Shown here: positions 27,249 through 35,909 of the stretch, piece by piece
How positions within the stretch are numbered: position 1 is the first letter of the stretch
Layout of the letters: each line of letters starts with the position of its first letter
Source of the DNA: Okeania hirsuta
GTDB lineage: Bacteria > Cyanobacteriota > Cyanobacteriia > Cyanobacteriales > Microcoleaceae
DNA length: 64,000 bases
Reading direction: 5' to 3'
Assembly: GCF_003838195.1 (NCBI RefSeq)
Contig: NZ_RCBY01000006.1
Location: 1 to 64,000 of the forward strand
Program-made: the position numbers and the translations under genes
The notes under the pieces: model-generated
Databases searched by the model: none
What the model saw: only the letters and a program-made list of their open reading frames with translations
What the model was told of the DNA's origin: nothing

Positions 27249-28742
27249 TTAAACTAAAGCTTTTAATAAAGTCTGAAGTTTTAGTTGAACTTCTGCTAAT
27301 TCTTTCTCTGGTTTTGAACCAGTAACTATGCCTGCACCTGCAAAAAGTCTGGTACGGTCTCCGTCTATTAATGCTGACCTAATACCTACAACAAATTCTC
27401 CATTTCCTTGATAGTCTATCCAACCTATAGGTGCTGCATAAAGTGAACGCTCGAAAGTTTCAAAATTATGTATTTGTTGTTGAGCAGTATCTCTAGGAAC
27501 TCCTGCTACTGCTGGCGTGGGATGTAACTCTGCTAGGATTTCTAATAGATGAATATTTTGGGAAATTTCTGCTGTAATTGGTGTCCATAAATGCTGAATA
27601 TTTGACAATTGTAATAAATGGGGTTGAGGTGGGTAATGAGGATTTAATCCTAAATCTTGGAGATGTTTAATAATAAAATCTATGACAAATTGATGTTCTC
27701 GTAAATCTTTTTCACTGCATAATAAACTCTTGGCTAATTTGACATCTTGGGTGGAAGTTTTACCTCTGGGCGCTGAACCTGCTAAAGCATCTGTAATTAA
27801 TTGATTATTATTAATACTAATTAATCTTTCCGGACTTGCGCCTATGAAGTTTTGACCTTTGCCATTACTGGTAGAAAATACATAGCAGTCTGGATAAATG
27901 AATCGTAAGTTATTTAAAGACTGAATTAAGTTAACAGGGGTTTGAGAATATATGTCTATGGCGTGTGCTAAAACTATTTTTTTTAAGGAATTTGAGTTAA
28001 TCAAATCTAGAGCGGAAGCTACTGATTTTTTAAAGTCCTGTAAATGATTGGGATTAATTTTCCGAAGATTTCCGCGAGGCTTGATTAAACTTGATAAAGA
28101 AGTATTATTTATTTGAGTAATTTGCTGGTATTTCTGCCAAATTATCTGGGAAATATTTTTAATATTTATAGATGTAGTAATAACTGTATTAATCACAAGT
28201 ATACAGCGATTATTTTTCTGAGTTATTTGCCACTGTGGCAAAAATATAGTTGCAGAAGGAAAGTGAGAGTTTATAGATGGTTTCTCCTGATAATTACCAT
28301 TTTGAGAAATATGTAGATTGATTTGGGAATCTTGTTCAAAGAAAGTAAAACTACAAAAAAAGTGAGGACCTGAAAATGGTAAATGTGTTGCACCTAAAAC
28401 AATTGTATTATTAAGACATGACTGAATAAAAGATCGAGCTTGTGAGAAACGGTTCCCACCCATAACAGTCAAGTGGGTAGCAGCATCTGCAGCAGCGATC
28501 GCTAAGGTATTTTTTTCAGTATTTGTTTTTCCAATAATTTGTTTTTCGAGATAAAAATGTAGTTGATGAGGTTCACAAATTTCCTGCAATACTGCTAGGG
28601 GATCTACTGGTAATATTTCCACAGAAATACTAATGACTTTTTTCTGTACCTGTTCCGTTAATGTCTGTTGACAATTTAACAGAAACTGATGCAGGTCCTG
28701 GCAGCTTTGAAATAGATTAACAGAAGTGGGTATTGCAGGCAT
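27249..28742 (-). CDS. menF: Isochorismate synthase MenF
   Basis: A 497-residue chorismate-utilising enzyme that isomerises chorismate to isochorismate. The catalytic C-terminal domain shows LKKIVLAHAIDIYS, NFIGASPERLISI, DALAGSAPRGKT, KDLREHQFVIDFI, ELHPTPAVAGVPR, GWIDYQGNGEFVVGIRSALI and LFAGAGIVTGSKPEKELAE. These Mg-binding Glu and HPTPAV motifs are diagnostic. The start is ATG. It is transcribed away from menA, with a TnpB element between them. Salicylate- or 2,3-dihydroxybenzoate-pathway use is unlikely given the men neighbours. Confidence 0.93.
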   Translation of the reverse strand: MPAIPTSVNLFQSCQDLHQFLLNCQQTLTEQVQKKVISISVEILPVDPLAVLQEICEPHQLHFYLEKQIIGKTNTEKNTLAIAAADAATHLTVMGGNRFSQARSFIQSCLNNTIVLGATHLPFSGPHFFCSFTFFEQDSQINLHISQNGNYQEKPSINSHFPSATIFLPQWQITQKNNRCILVINTVITTSINIKNISQIIWQKYQQITQINNTSLSSLIKPRGNLRKINPNHLQDFKKSVASALDLINSNSLKKIVLAHAIDIYSQTPVNLIQSLNNLRFIYPDCYVFSTSNGKGQNFIGASPERLISINNNQLITDALAGSAPRGKTSTQDVKLAKSLLCSEKDLREHQFVIDFIIKHLQDLGLNPHYPPQPHLLQLSNIQHLWTPITAEISQNIHLLEILAELHPTPAVAGVPRDTAQQQIHNFETFERSLYAAPIGWIDYQGNGEFVVGIRSALIDGDRTRLFAGAGIVTGSKPEKELAEVQLKLQTLLKALV

Positions 28743-28999
28743 GAAAAAAAGAATCGGAAATTTTCACTGAATATTAAGAGAAAGTGATTGGTAGGGCTGT
28801 TCAATTACTAAATATGGCCCAATTTATCCCCTAGTTTTAATTAAAATTATCACCTTTATTTATATTAGACCCCATAGTTATGGTCAAAATTAAATCTTTT
28901 TCCCTCCTTTTTTTGCATTTCTCTTTTCTGTTTTCTTTTTGAGACTTTGACATATAGTTAGCGCCAGGCTATTGCCAAGAGCTTTAAGTTTGGTTTTTT
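28743..28999. other. Upstream region of menF, AT-rich
   Basis: About 255 bp, no gene. It carries the menF promoter by position and ends where the TnpB element begins. On the minus strand it lies immediately 3' of the element's end, where a TnpB guide segment would be read. Confidence 0.4.
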
Positions 29000-29166
29000 G
29001 ACACTCCCACCGTTAAATCAAAGATTATAACGGGGGATTCTTGATTTAATGACTCTTAACTAGGTAACAAATCAAATAAGCTGAATTGTACCCCCGTCAG
29101 ACCGTCTCCACAAGCTCTCTTGCTCCGTCTTGACGCTGAGGGAACCTCAGCGCAGGCGGTGCGCTT
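29000..29166 (-). ncRNA. Predicted omega-RNA / right-end region of the TnpB element
   Basis: Downstream of the tnpB remnant on the minus strand is a structured GC-rich tract. It has a CGCTGAGG...CCTCAGCG hairpin (about 29120-29150) and GGAGACGGTCTGACGGGGG. A terminal hairpin CCGTTATAATC...GATTTAACGG (29009-29034) follows. This arrangement matches TnpB omega-RNA plus right end in IS200/IS605-type elements. Expression is not shown. Confidence 0.5.
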
Positions 29167-30483
29167 TTATTTAACGGTGTGCCCCACCGCTCTTAATCCT
29201 CTATTTCTGATTACTTTTGCAGCAGCTACATCACGATTAACCTGACAACCACAGTTGCTACAATTATGTTTTCTCTCAGCAAGTTTTTTCTTGTTTAAAT
29301 AACCACAATTTGGACATTATTGAGATGTATAATTCTTATCAACCTTGGCATAATATTTACCTCTTTTCCAACAAACATAAGGTAATATTTCATTAATAAA
29401 CTTACCTATTCCAGAGTCTAGAGATTGCTTTCTAACAATACCTTTAGACCAGGAAGTAAAGTTAATATCTTCAACAAAAGTATTATCTGCTAAATCACAA
29501 AGTTGATGAGCTAATTTAAAATGCCAGTCACGTCTAGTATTAGCTATTATTTCATGTAAGCTAGCTATTTTATTCTGAAGCTTTAACCAATTATTTGACC
29601 CTTTAGTTTTATTTTTAAGTCTACGTTGCAGCAATTTAAGCTCGCGTAGTTGACCTAACAAAAACTTAGGTGATGTAAACAATTTACCTGTAGAAGTTGC
29701 TACAAAATTTTCTATTCCTGCATCTATCCCTAAAGACTTTTTTCCTACTGGATTATCTGGAACTAACTCTGATGATTGGAAACTAACCATCAAATAATAA
29801 CCACTAGCTTTTTTAACTATCCTAGCTTGTTTAGCTACCATATTTTCTGGATATGGTCTGCTTTGCCTTAATTTAATCCAACCTAACTGAGGTAGTTTAA
29901 ATCTGTTATTACCCAAGCAATTCTTTAACATTGCTGGAAAGACAAAACTCCTCATCCTCTTCTTGAATCTAGGAAAACCTCTTCCTAAACTTTTCATATC
30001 AACAAATGCTCTATCTAAAGTTTTTAAAGTTTGTTGTAATACTTGAGCATTAACTGACTTTAACCTAGGATTAGTTTTCTTAGCTACTGTTAAACTTTTA
30101 GCTTGACAATTATAATTAGGGTAGGGAGCATCAGCAGGAATAATATATTCAGAAATAATTGAACAACTATTAATCAGTGATTTTCTTGAACTTAGCCAGT
30201 CTTTCCGCTCTCTCAAAGCATAATTGTATACAGTTTTGCAAACATCAAGAATCTGATTAATTTCTGCTTCTTGTTGTTTTGTAGTTTTGAGTTTATACTG
30301 GTAAGTTAAAGTAATCACGTTGACGGTTTTTTTTGTTTCCTAACCTATTAATAATATCACACAATATTATTAATTACAAACCTTATTAAATATCTCAAAA
30401 ACCTAGATCAAAGGATTCGCTACCGCTCAATTAATTTGCGTTTTTGTAATTCATCTCACCGCTATAATCTTTGATTTAGCGGG
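29009..30483 (-). mobile_element. IS200/IS605-type element with TnpB only
   Basis: The ends carry inverted 26-bp sequences with core CCGYTATAATCTTTGATTTA (29009-29034 and 30458-30483), each able to fold as a short hairpin. A related hairpin sits inside the FGE pseudogene at about 24246-24276. No TnpA transposase is present, so it is of the IS1341 kind and immobile by itself. Confidence 0.65.
29167..30318 (-). pseudogene. tnpB: TnpB (IS200/IS605, RNA-guided nuclease) with premature stop
   Basis: 383 codons with one in-frame TAA at 29317-29319. The upstream part (333 codons) has the OrfB_IS605 N terminus, RFKKRMRSFVFPAM, the RuvC-I motif SLGIDAGIENFVA, LKNKTKGSNNW...RRDWHFKLAHQL and the RuvC-II region FVEDINFTSW. 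After NYTSQ the stop intervenes, then the zinc ribbon CPNCG...CSNCGCQ and the RuvC-III Asp in QVNRDVAAAKVIRNRG continue in frame. Without readthrough the product lacks its zinc finger and third catalytic Asp. It is inserted between the divergent menF and menA. Confidence 0.85.
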
Positions 30484-30770
30484 AGTCCTCTTTCAACATT
30501 CTCTGATAGAGGATTATTCAGAACAACTAGAAAGGCCAAATTGAATCAAATGTAAAGGAAAAATAAATTACATAATTTTTTGTTAAGTTTTCTGCATAAC
30601 TCGGAAATTAAAGTCTTAAGAGATGAACAATTGTTGTGAGCGAAAAATATTTCTGAAGTATGTTTATCATTATCTATACTTAGGGTTGAGAAGTTTGTCA
30701 CAACTGATTAAACTATGACAATCAACGAGCATAACTATTGCCACAATCAAAGATTAATTATCAAATTAAG
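30484..30770. other. Promoter region of menA
   Basis: About 290 bp between the TnpB element and menA. AT-rich, no repeat recognised. The element insertion has moved menF and menA apart. Confidence 0.4.
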
Positions 30771-31667
30771 ATGACATTTCAAACAATAAATCAATCTCAA
30801 AAAAAATTATGGCTAGCTGCCATCAAACCACCTATGTATAGTGTAGCTATTATGCCTATATGGGTGGGAACTGCAATAGCTTTCTGGGAAAAAAATTCGA
30901 TTAATTGGTCGATTTTTTCAACATTTCTTACATCAGCAATTTTAATTTTGGCCTGGGAAAATATTAGTAATGATGTATTTGATTCAGAAACAGGTATCGA
31001 TAAAAATAAACACCATTCTTTAGTAAATTTGACAGGAAATAAATCTTTGATGTTCGTCCTGAGTAATTTATTTTTACTGTTGGGAATTTTAGGAATTTCA
31101 GGAATTAGTTGGTGGCAAAAAGATTTAACGGTGATTGGATTAATATTGTTGTGCTGTTTTTTGGGATATATTTATCAAGGTCCTCCTTTTAGATTAGGAT
31201 ATCAAGGCTTAGGAGAAATTCTCTGTTTTTTTGCTTTCGGTCCTTTGGCAATTTCTGCTGCTTATTATAGTCAAACTAAAAGTTGCTCAATGATAAGTTT
31301 GACCGCATCAATAATTATTGGAATTACTACTACTATTATTCTCTTTTGTTCTCACTTTCACCAAGTAAAAGATGACTTAGCAGCAGGGAAGCTATCGCCT
31401 ATTGTGAGAATGGGAACTAAAGCAGGTTCTCAATTATTAAGTTGGTCTTGTGGTATTGTTTTTGTACTCATTTCTATCTGTGTAGGTTTAGGAATTTTCC
31501 CTGTTTGGACTCTGTTAAGTTTTGGTGGTTTACCATTTGCTATTCAGTTATGTCGCCATGTTGGTAATTATCACGACCAACCAGAAAAAGTTAGTAACTG
31601 TAAATTTATTGCTGTTTATCTACATTTTTTTAGTGGATTATTATTTGGTTTGGGATTTATTATTTAA
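30771..31667 (+). CDS. menA: 1,4-dihydroxy-2-naphthoate phytyl/prenyltransferase MenA
   Basis: A 298-residue UbiA-family integral membrane protein. It attaches the phytyl (prenyl) chain to DHNA with decarboxylation. ATG 30771 is chosen; the upstream TTG at 30738 adds 11 residues without family character. Both Asp-rich motifs are visible: NDVFDSETGIDKNKH (about 67-81) and HFHQVKDDLAAGK (about 193-205). Eight to nine transmembrane helices are evident, and the N-terminal LAAIKPPMYSVAIMPIWVGT is typical. It is a core gene of the men cluster. Confidence 0.92.
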   Translation: MTFQTINQSQKKLWLAAIKPPMYSVAIMPIWVGTAIAFWEKNSINWSIFSTFLTSAILILAWENISNDVFDSETGIDKNKHHSLVNLTGNKSLMFVLSNLFLLLGILGISGISWWQKDLTVIGLILLCCFLGYIYQGPPFRLGYQGLGEILCFFAFGPLAISAAYYSQTKSCSMISLTASIIIGITTTIILFCSHFHQVKDDLAAGKLSPIVRMGTKAGSQLLSWSCGIVFVLISICVGLGIFPVWTLLSFGGLPFAIQLCRHVGNYHDQPEKVSNCKFIAVYLHFFSGLLFGLGFII

Positions 31668-32003
31668 ACATGATATATGGGAAATATGAGGAGCAGGAAA
31701 CAGGGAACAGAAAACAGTGGGAAAAATATTTCCCTGTCTAAGATTGATTGTCACTCTTAATAGACATCTCCAATAATAAAAAATAAAATCAATTATCGTA
31801 GATAAATCATCAATTATTTCCATCTACTCTGTAGGGACGTTGGATTCAACGTCCATATTTTCTATATAATTTTCTGCCCAAGGAAAAAAACAATCCTCAG
31901 AATGCTTAACAATATGTTACAATTAGTCAAGCATGACAATATATAGCACTTAAAAATTAGGTGTTGTGCTCAAAAATAATCTGTGAATAGGAATATTAAA
32001 AGT
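31668..32003. repeat. Intergenic region before msrB
   Basis: It holds a GGGAACAG-type heptamer remnant (31688-31720) and a short palindrome, GGACGTTGxATTCAACGTCC (31834-31853), of a REP-like family also near 4021. No gene. Confidence 0.45.
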
Positions 32004-32402
32004 ATGGTTAGTAAAGTTCAAAAAAGCGAAAAAGAGTGGAAAGAACAACTCACACCAGAACAGTTCAATGTAACTAGAAAAAAGGGAACTGAAAGACCAT
32101 TTACAGGGGAATATCACAACAATAAAGAAAAAGGAATATACAAATGTGTTTGTTGTGGTGTTGACTTATTCAGTTCCGAAGAGAAATATGATTCTGGCAC
32201 AGGTTGGCCGAGTTATTGGGCACCGATTAATCAGGATAATATCAAAGAAGAAGCTGACTGGAGTTTATTTATGCGAAGAACAGAAATTCTCTGTAGTAAT
32301 TGTGATGCTCATCTCGGTCATGTTTTCCCTGATGGTCCTCCACCAACTGGATTGCGTTATTGTTTGAATTCTGCTGCGCTGAAGTTTGTTAAGTCTGATT
32401 GA
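32004..32402 (+). CDS. msrB: Peptide-methionine (R)-S-oxide reductase MsrB
   Basis: A 132-residue protein that reduces methionine-R-sulfoxide in proteins. It starts at ATG 32004, with AGGA upstream; a GTG at 31983 would add seven residues. Two CxxC zinc motifs (CVCC, about 46-49, and CSNC, about 95-98) are present. The signatures [46 protein letters not shown] and NSAALKF are also seen, with the catalytic Cys in RYCLNS. Full length. A TnpB element's right end lies directly after the stop codon. Confidence 0.95.
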   Translation: MVSKVQKSEKEWKEQLTPEQFNVTRKKGTERPFTGEYHNNKEKGIYKCVCCGVDLFSSEEKYDSGTGWPSYWAPINQDNIKEEADWSLFMRRTEILCSNCDAHLGHVFPDGPPPTGLRYCLNSAALKFVKSD

Positions 32403-32560
32403 CGTTCTCCTCTGCCTAAAGGCAAGAGGATTCTAAATATCACTATGCTCGACTTTCTCTTTCGTCGAGTCGGCTTATCTGTTTGGGTTTCCCCATCCAG
32501 ACAGAGGCCAGTCTCTCCAGAGATGTTACTTTCCCCGCGCCCCGGGGTAGTTGATAGTTG
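32403..32560 (-). ncRNA. Predicted omega-RNA / right end of the second TnpB element
   Basis: Minus-strand, GC-rich tract downstream of the tnpB remnant. It contains CCCCGGGGCGCGGGG, TCTCTGGAGAGACTGGCC and GGGGAAACCC, and ends in a hairpin CCTCTTGCC-TTTA-GGCAGAGG (about 32412-32433). It touches the msrB stop codon. The layout fits TnpB omega-RNA. Transcription is not shown. Confidence 0.5.
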
Positions 32561-33420
32561 CTTGAGAGCAGATTGGAGAATGTTGATTGCAGCATTTGCC
32601 TCCTAGGTCGGAGCTACGCTAACGTCTCTATCTGCTTCATAACCACAGTGGGGACATTTATGGGTTCTAGTGCTTAAAGTTTTGCTTACTTTTTTACCGC
32701 AGTTCGAGCAGTTTTGAGATGTATTGAATGGCTCAACTGCGATAACTGGAACTCCATAAATGCTGCCAAAATACTCTAACCATTCCCTAAATTTGTACCA
32801 AGCAGCATCATTAATGGACTTGGCTAAATGATGATTTTTAACCATGTTACGCACTTTTAGGTTTTCTATCGCTACCAAGTCGTTAGACCGGATGACGTGC
32901 TGTGCTGCTTTGCCAGCCCAATCGTTACGTCTGCGTGATACCTTGAGATGCGTTCTACCCAACCGATTTCTTGCTTTTATCCTGTTTTTGCTACCTTTTT
33001 TAGTACCAGATAAACGCTTCTGTAGCTTTTTGATTTGGCGCTCATCCTTTCTGAAAAACCGAGGATTATCGACTTGATTACCTTCAGAATCGGTGTAGAA
33101 ATGATTTAAACCTACATCTAATCCCGTTTGTTTTCCTGTTAATTCTTTTTTTTTCTCCCTGGTGTGGTCAATCAAAAACTGAGCATAATAACCGTCATAC
33201 CTTCTAATTATTCTGACTCGTTTAATTTGTTTGAGTTGATAATAATGAAGGTTGCGACTTCCCCATAGTTTAAAAGTACCAACTTCAAATTTATCCGTTA
33301 AAGTCAAATAACGTCTATCTTCTGAAAGTTTTCAACCAGAGGTTTTATATTCAACCGAGGCTCTGACCTGGTATTTTTTAAACTTAGGATAGCCCTTCTT
33401 TGATGAGCTAACTTGATAAT
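32540..33420 (-). pseudogene. tnpB: TnpB (IS200/IS605) remnant, 5' decayed and C-terminal insertion
   Basis: An open stretch of 234 codons (33307-32603) carries GKQTGLDVGLNHFYTDSEG (RuvC-I), the coil KKLQKRLSGTKKGSKNR, DLVAIENLKVRNM (RuvC-II Glu), AVEPFNTSQNCSNCG...HKCPHCGYEADRDV. Directly after the RuvC-III Asp a 21-bp insert adds SVAPT and a TAG. In-frame ANAAINILQSALKQL then continues. Upstream, KGYPKFKKYQVRAS is cut by a stop and the N terminus is missing. It is inactive as an intact nuclease. Confidence 0.82.
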
Positions 33421-33433
33421 AGGAGAAAGCACA

Positions 33434-33610
33434 ATGAAAAAAGAAAAGAAAAATCTTCTACCTCAAATATCTGCACCAGTCCAGCGACAAATCACAGGTC
33501 AAGAAGTAACAGCTCAAAGCTCAAATAATGCCATAGCTTCATCTATCTTTGGTATTGAGGAGCGTGGTAGCGGAGTTTACTTAACTTTTGCAGGAGATGA
33601 TGCAGAGTAA
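33434..33610 (+). CDS. Small protein, possible peptide-precursor (58 aa)
   Basis: The ATG at 33434 is preceded by AGGAGA at ideal spacing. The product starts MKKEKKNLLPQISAPVQRQ and ends IEERGSGVYLTFAGDDAE. The charged leader with an LPQxSAPVxR-type motif, then a short Ser/Ala/Gly-rich and hydrophobic tail, resembles leader-core precursors of cyanobacterial modified peptides. No Cys is present, and no modifying enzyme or ABC transporter lies nearby. Assignment as a precursor is inference. An ordinary small protein is also possible. Confidence 0.5.
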   Translation: MKKEKKNLLPQISAPVQRQITGQEVTAQSSNNAIASSIFGIEERGSGVYLTFAGDDAE

Positions 33611-33790
33611 AGCTCTCAAATAATTGCATATCTCAGAATACTTCAAAATTTTTTCTCTAAGTTCATCAGTTTTCATTGATTTTAAATGATGTCAAAGTAA
33701 ATGAGGCTAGAGGCAAATAACAAAGGTAGTAAAAAATTAAATATCTGTGAATAATCTACCGCCTATTCTTACCCTATCTAGGGTTTTTTT

Positions 33791-34621
33791 TTGACAAAAT
33801 TGACAGAAATATCTCGTTATTATCAACTCAACTATTATTTAACAGGTAACACTAATAACCCTGTTATTCTATTACTACATGGATTTATGGGAAGTAGTAA
33901 TGATTTTGTCGATTTCATTCCCCAATTATGTGAATATTTTTGTTGTCTAACAGTTGATTTACCTGGACATGGAAAAACTATAGTTACTGGCAGTGATGAG
34001 TATTACGATATGGAAAATACTGCCATAGCATTGATTCATTTATTGGATGAGTTGAAAATTGATAATTGTTATTTATTTGGTTATTCAATGGGTGGCAGAT
34101 TAGCTTTATATATGACCATTAGTTTTCCCACTAGATTTAATAAATTAATATTAGAATCAGCGTCGCCAGGATTAAAGACTGAAGTTGAGCGATCGCTCCG
34201 TCGTCAATCAGATTTAAAGTTAGCTGATAAATTAGAAAACAGTAATTTTCAAGAATTTTTATCTAATTGGTATAGTCAAGGATTATTTAAATCTTTGAGG
34301 CAAAATAATAGTTTTGAGAAAGTCATAGAAAGACGGTTAGAAAATAAACCATTAGAATTAGCAAAGTCTCTCCGAAATTTGGGAATAGGCAATCAACCTT
34401 CTCTCTGGGATAAATTATCAAATCATCAGATTCCTACTTTATTAATGGTGGGAGAATCTGATGATAAATTTAAAGCTATTAATTTAAAAATAGCAGAATT
34501 ATGTCAAGTTGCTAATATGAAAATAATTCCTGAATCTGGTCATAATATTCACTGGGAAAATCCTAGAGAATGGATTGAAAATGTAATAAATTTTTTGGCA
34601 GAAGGAAGGAAGAAGAAGTAA
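33791..34621 (+). CDS. menH: SHCHC synthase MenH (alpha/beta hydrolase)
   Basis: A 276-residue alpha/beta-hydrolase. It eliminates pyruvate from SEPHCHC to give SHCHC. The oxyanion region LLLHGFMGSSNDF spans about 28-40, the nucleophile elbow FGYSMGGR has Ser99, and the catalytic His sits in SGHNIHWENP near the C terminus. LPGHGKT is typical of the MenH group. The start is TTG 33791, with AGGG seven bases upstream; no ATG is available near the N terminus. Position between menA and menC supports MenH over other hydrolases. Confidence 0.85.
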   Translation: MTKLTEISRYYQLNYYLTGNTNNPVILLLHGFMGSSNDFVDFIPQLCEYFCCLTVDLPGHGKTIVTGSDEYYDMENTAIALIHLLDELKIDNCYLFGYSMGGRLALYMTISFPTRFNKLILESASPGLKTEVERSLRRQSDLKLADKLENSNFQEFLSNWYSQGLFKSLRQNNSFEKVIERRLENKPLELAKSLRNLGIGNQPSLWDKLSNHQIPTLLMVGESDDKFKAINLKIAELCQVANMKIIPESGHNIHWENPREWIENVINFLAEGRKKK

Positions 34622-34632
34622 TTCAAGAAAAG

Positions 34633-35193
34633 CTAAATTTCATAGGAACCATAAAGCCAGTTGCCTAAAGCATCAGGATCGTTACTGACATGAAAATCTT
34701 GACTTCGTTGAAGATATTCTTCTCGTGAAATATACCCTTTTCCATCCCCATCTAATTTGATAAATGCAGATTTAGCAGTTGCTTCATCTAAACCAATAGC
34801 TCGGCAAAATTGTATGTATTCAGATTGAGAAATAGTTCCATCATTATCCGCATCAAGGATACTGAAAATAGTATTAGCTTTAGCAGTATGAGATTCCTGC
34901 ATTTCTCGTGAATTAGGAAAATTATCAACAGATACCTCGACAACTTTTAAGTATTCCTGAAGACTCACTTTTCCATCATCATTAATATCAGCAGGTTGCC
35001 AAAAATTCGTCCAGATATCCTTAAACTTAGCAAGAATATTTTCAAATTCTAATGTTCCAGGTTGCCAATCTCGCAATTGAGCAAGATTTTTTGCCCACCT
35101 TTGTAAGTCTGCTTCTTCTACATAGCCACTACCATCAACGTCATATACATAAAAATTCTTAGTGTGTTTTTTCGTCAACAACTCAGTAAGCAT
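34633..35193 (-). CDS. Four-EF-hand calcium-binding protein
   Basis: A 186-residue soluble protein with four EF-hand loops: DVDGSGYVEEAD (about 19-30), DINDDGKVSLQE (about 70-81), DADNDGTISQSE (about 114-125) and DGDGKGYISREE (about 148-159). All have acidic residues at positions 1 and 3 and Glu or Asp at 12. The arrangement and size resemble calerythrin/sarcoplasmic calcium-binding proteins. The probable role is calcium buffering or sensing in the cytoplasm. It is convergent with menH, with an 11-bp gap, and is probably unrelated to quinone synthesis. Confidence 0.85.
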   Translation of the reverse strand: MLTELLTKKHTKNFYVYDVDGSGYVEEADLQRWAKNLAQLRDWQPGTLEFENILAKFKDIWTNFWQPADINDDGKVSLQEYLKVVEVSVDNFPNSREMQESHTAKANTIFSILDADNDGTISQSEYIQFCRAIGLDEATAKSAFIKLDGDGKGYISREEYLQRSQDFHVSNDPDALGNWLYGSYEI

Positions 35194-35909
35194 TTTTTTC
35201 CCTTGAGAAAGAACAAGATAGGTATGTCACGACTATAATTGATTGCCGAGTAATTTTCAAGAGTCAGATTTAAAATTAGCTGATAAATTGAAAATATAAG
35301 GATGATTGGGGTGCATATCATATTTGCAAAAATACTTTTTTCCTATATATTCTCAGATGAGCTGTTGCCTTTCGGAGCTGTTGCCTAAAAGCAATAAATT
35401 TTTAGCTTTATTCAAAATTGAGATGCACCCGATGATTGTGATTTTCAGCTAAATAAATCAGACAGCAAAAATACAACTTTTATAGATGTGGTCTAATCTA
35501 ATTAAAACTGCTATAAATTTTATCCTTACCTTGCAATAAAAAGGCAAAGAGGTTAAATTTTTCCAAAAAAATCTTCCCCCAAAAATTATGTACTATCAAC
35601 TTTTATAGATGTAGACTAATTTAATAAACACTACTATAAATTTTATAGCAGTCACCAAGGAGCTTAGGACATAAAAGACAAACATAGCTATCGTCTCTAT
35701 GAGATGGTCTAATAATTTGATATTTTTCTCTGCCCTAACCGCTGTAGCAGTTGCTATATAGTCATTCCAATTAAGATTGAGACACTTAACCTTGATATAA
35801 TCCTTAAAAATAAGGGATTTATCCGTCTCATTTTTATTTGAAACTACTATACCTTGTAAAAAATAGACTAGGAGGTTGAATTTTTCAAAGAAAACCTTCC
35901 ACAAAAATT
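35194..35909. repeat. Repeat-bearing region with duplicated menC 5' segment
   Basis: Besides the MITE at 35309-35430, two segments recur. A GATGTGGTCTAATCTAAT...TATAAATTTTAT unit lies at 35478-35519 and 35599-35645. The segment 35520-35604, which ends with ATGTACTATCAAC, mirrors 35850-35930, which contains the menC start ATGCACTATCAAC. The first copy is a dead duplicate of the menC leader. A 102-codon minus-strand frame here is not credible. Confidence 0.6.
35309..35430. mobile_element. MITE family with GGGTGCATCTC ends, copy 2
   Basis: A 122-bp element from GGGTGCATATCATATTTG to CAAAATTGAGATGCACCC. A perfect 8-bp duplication, GATGATTG, flanks it (35301-35308 and 35431-35438). The centre has a decayed TGTTGCC heptamer tract. 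Homologous to 9811-9929 and 39762-39883. Confidence 0.88.

Noticed and set aside
35596-35904. 102-codon minus-strand frame upstream of menC
   Set aside because: It is built from duplicated leader sequence and AT-rich DNA. It overlaps the menC promoter and shows no domain.
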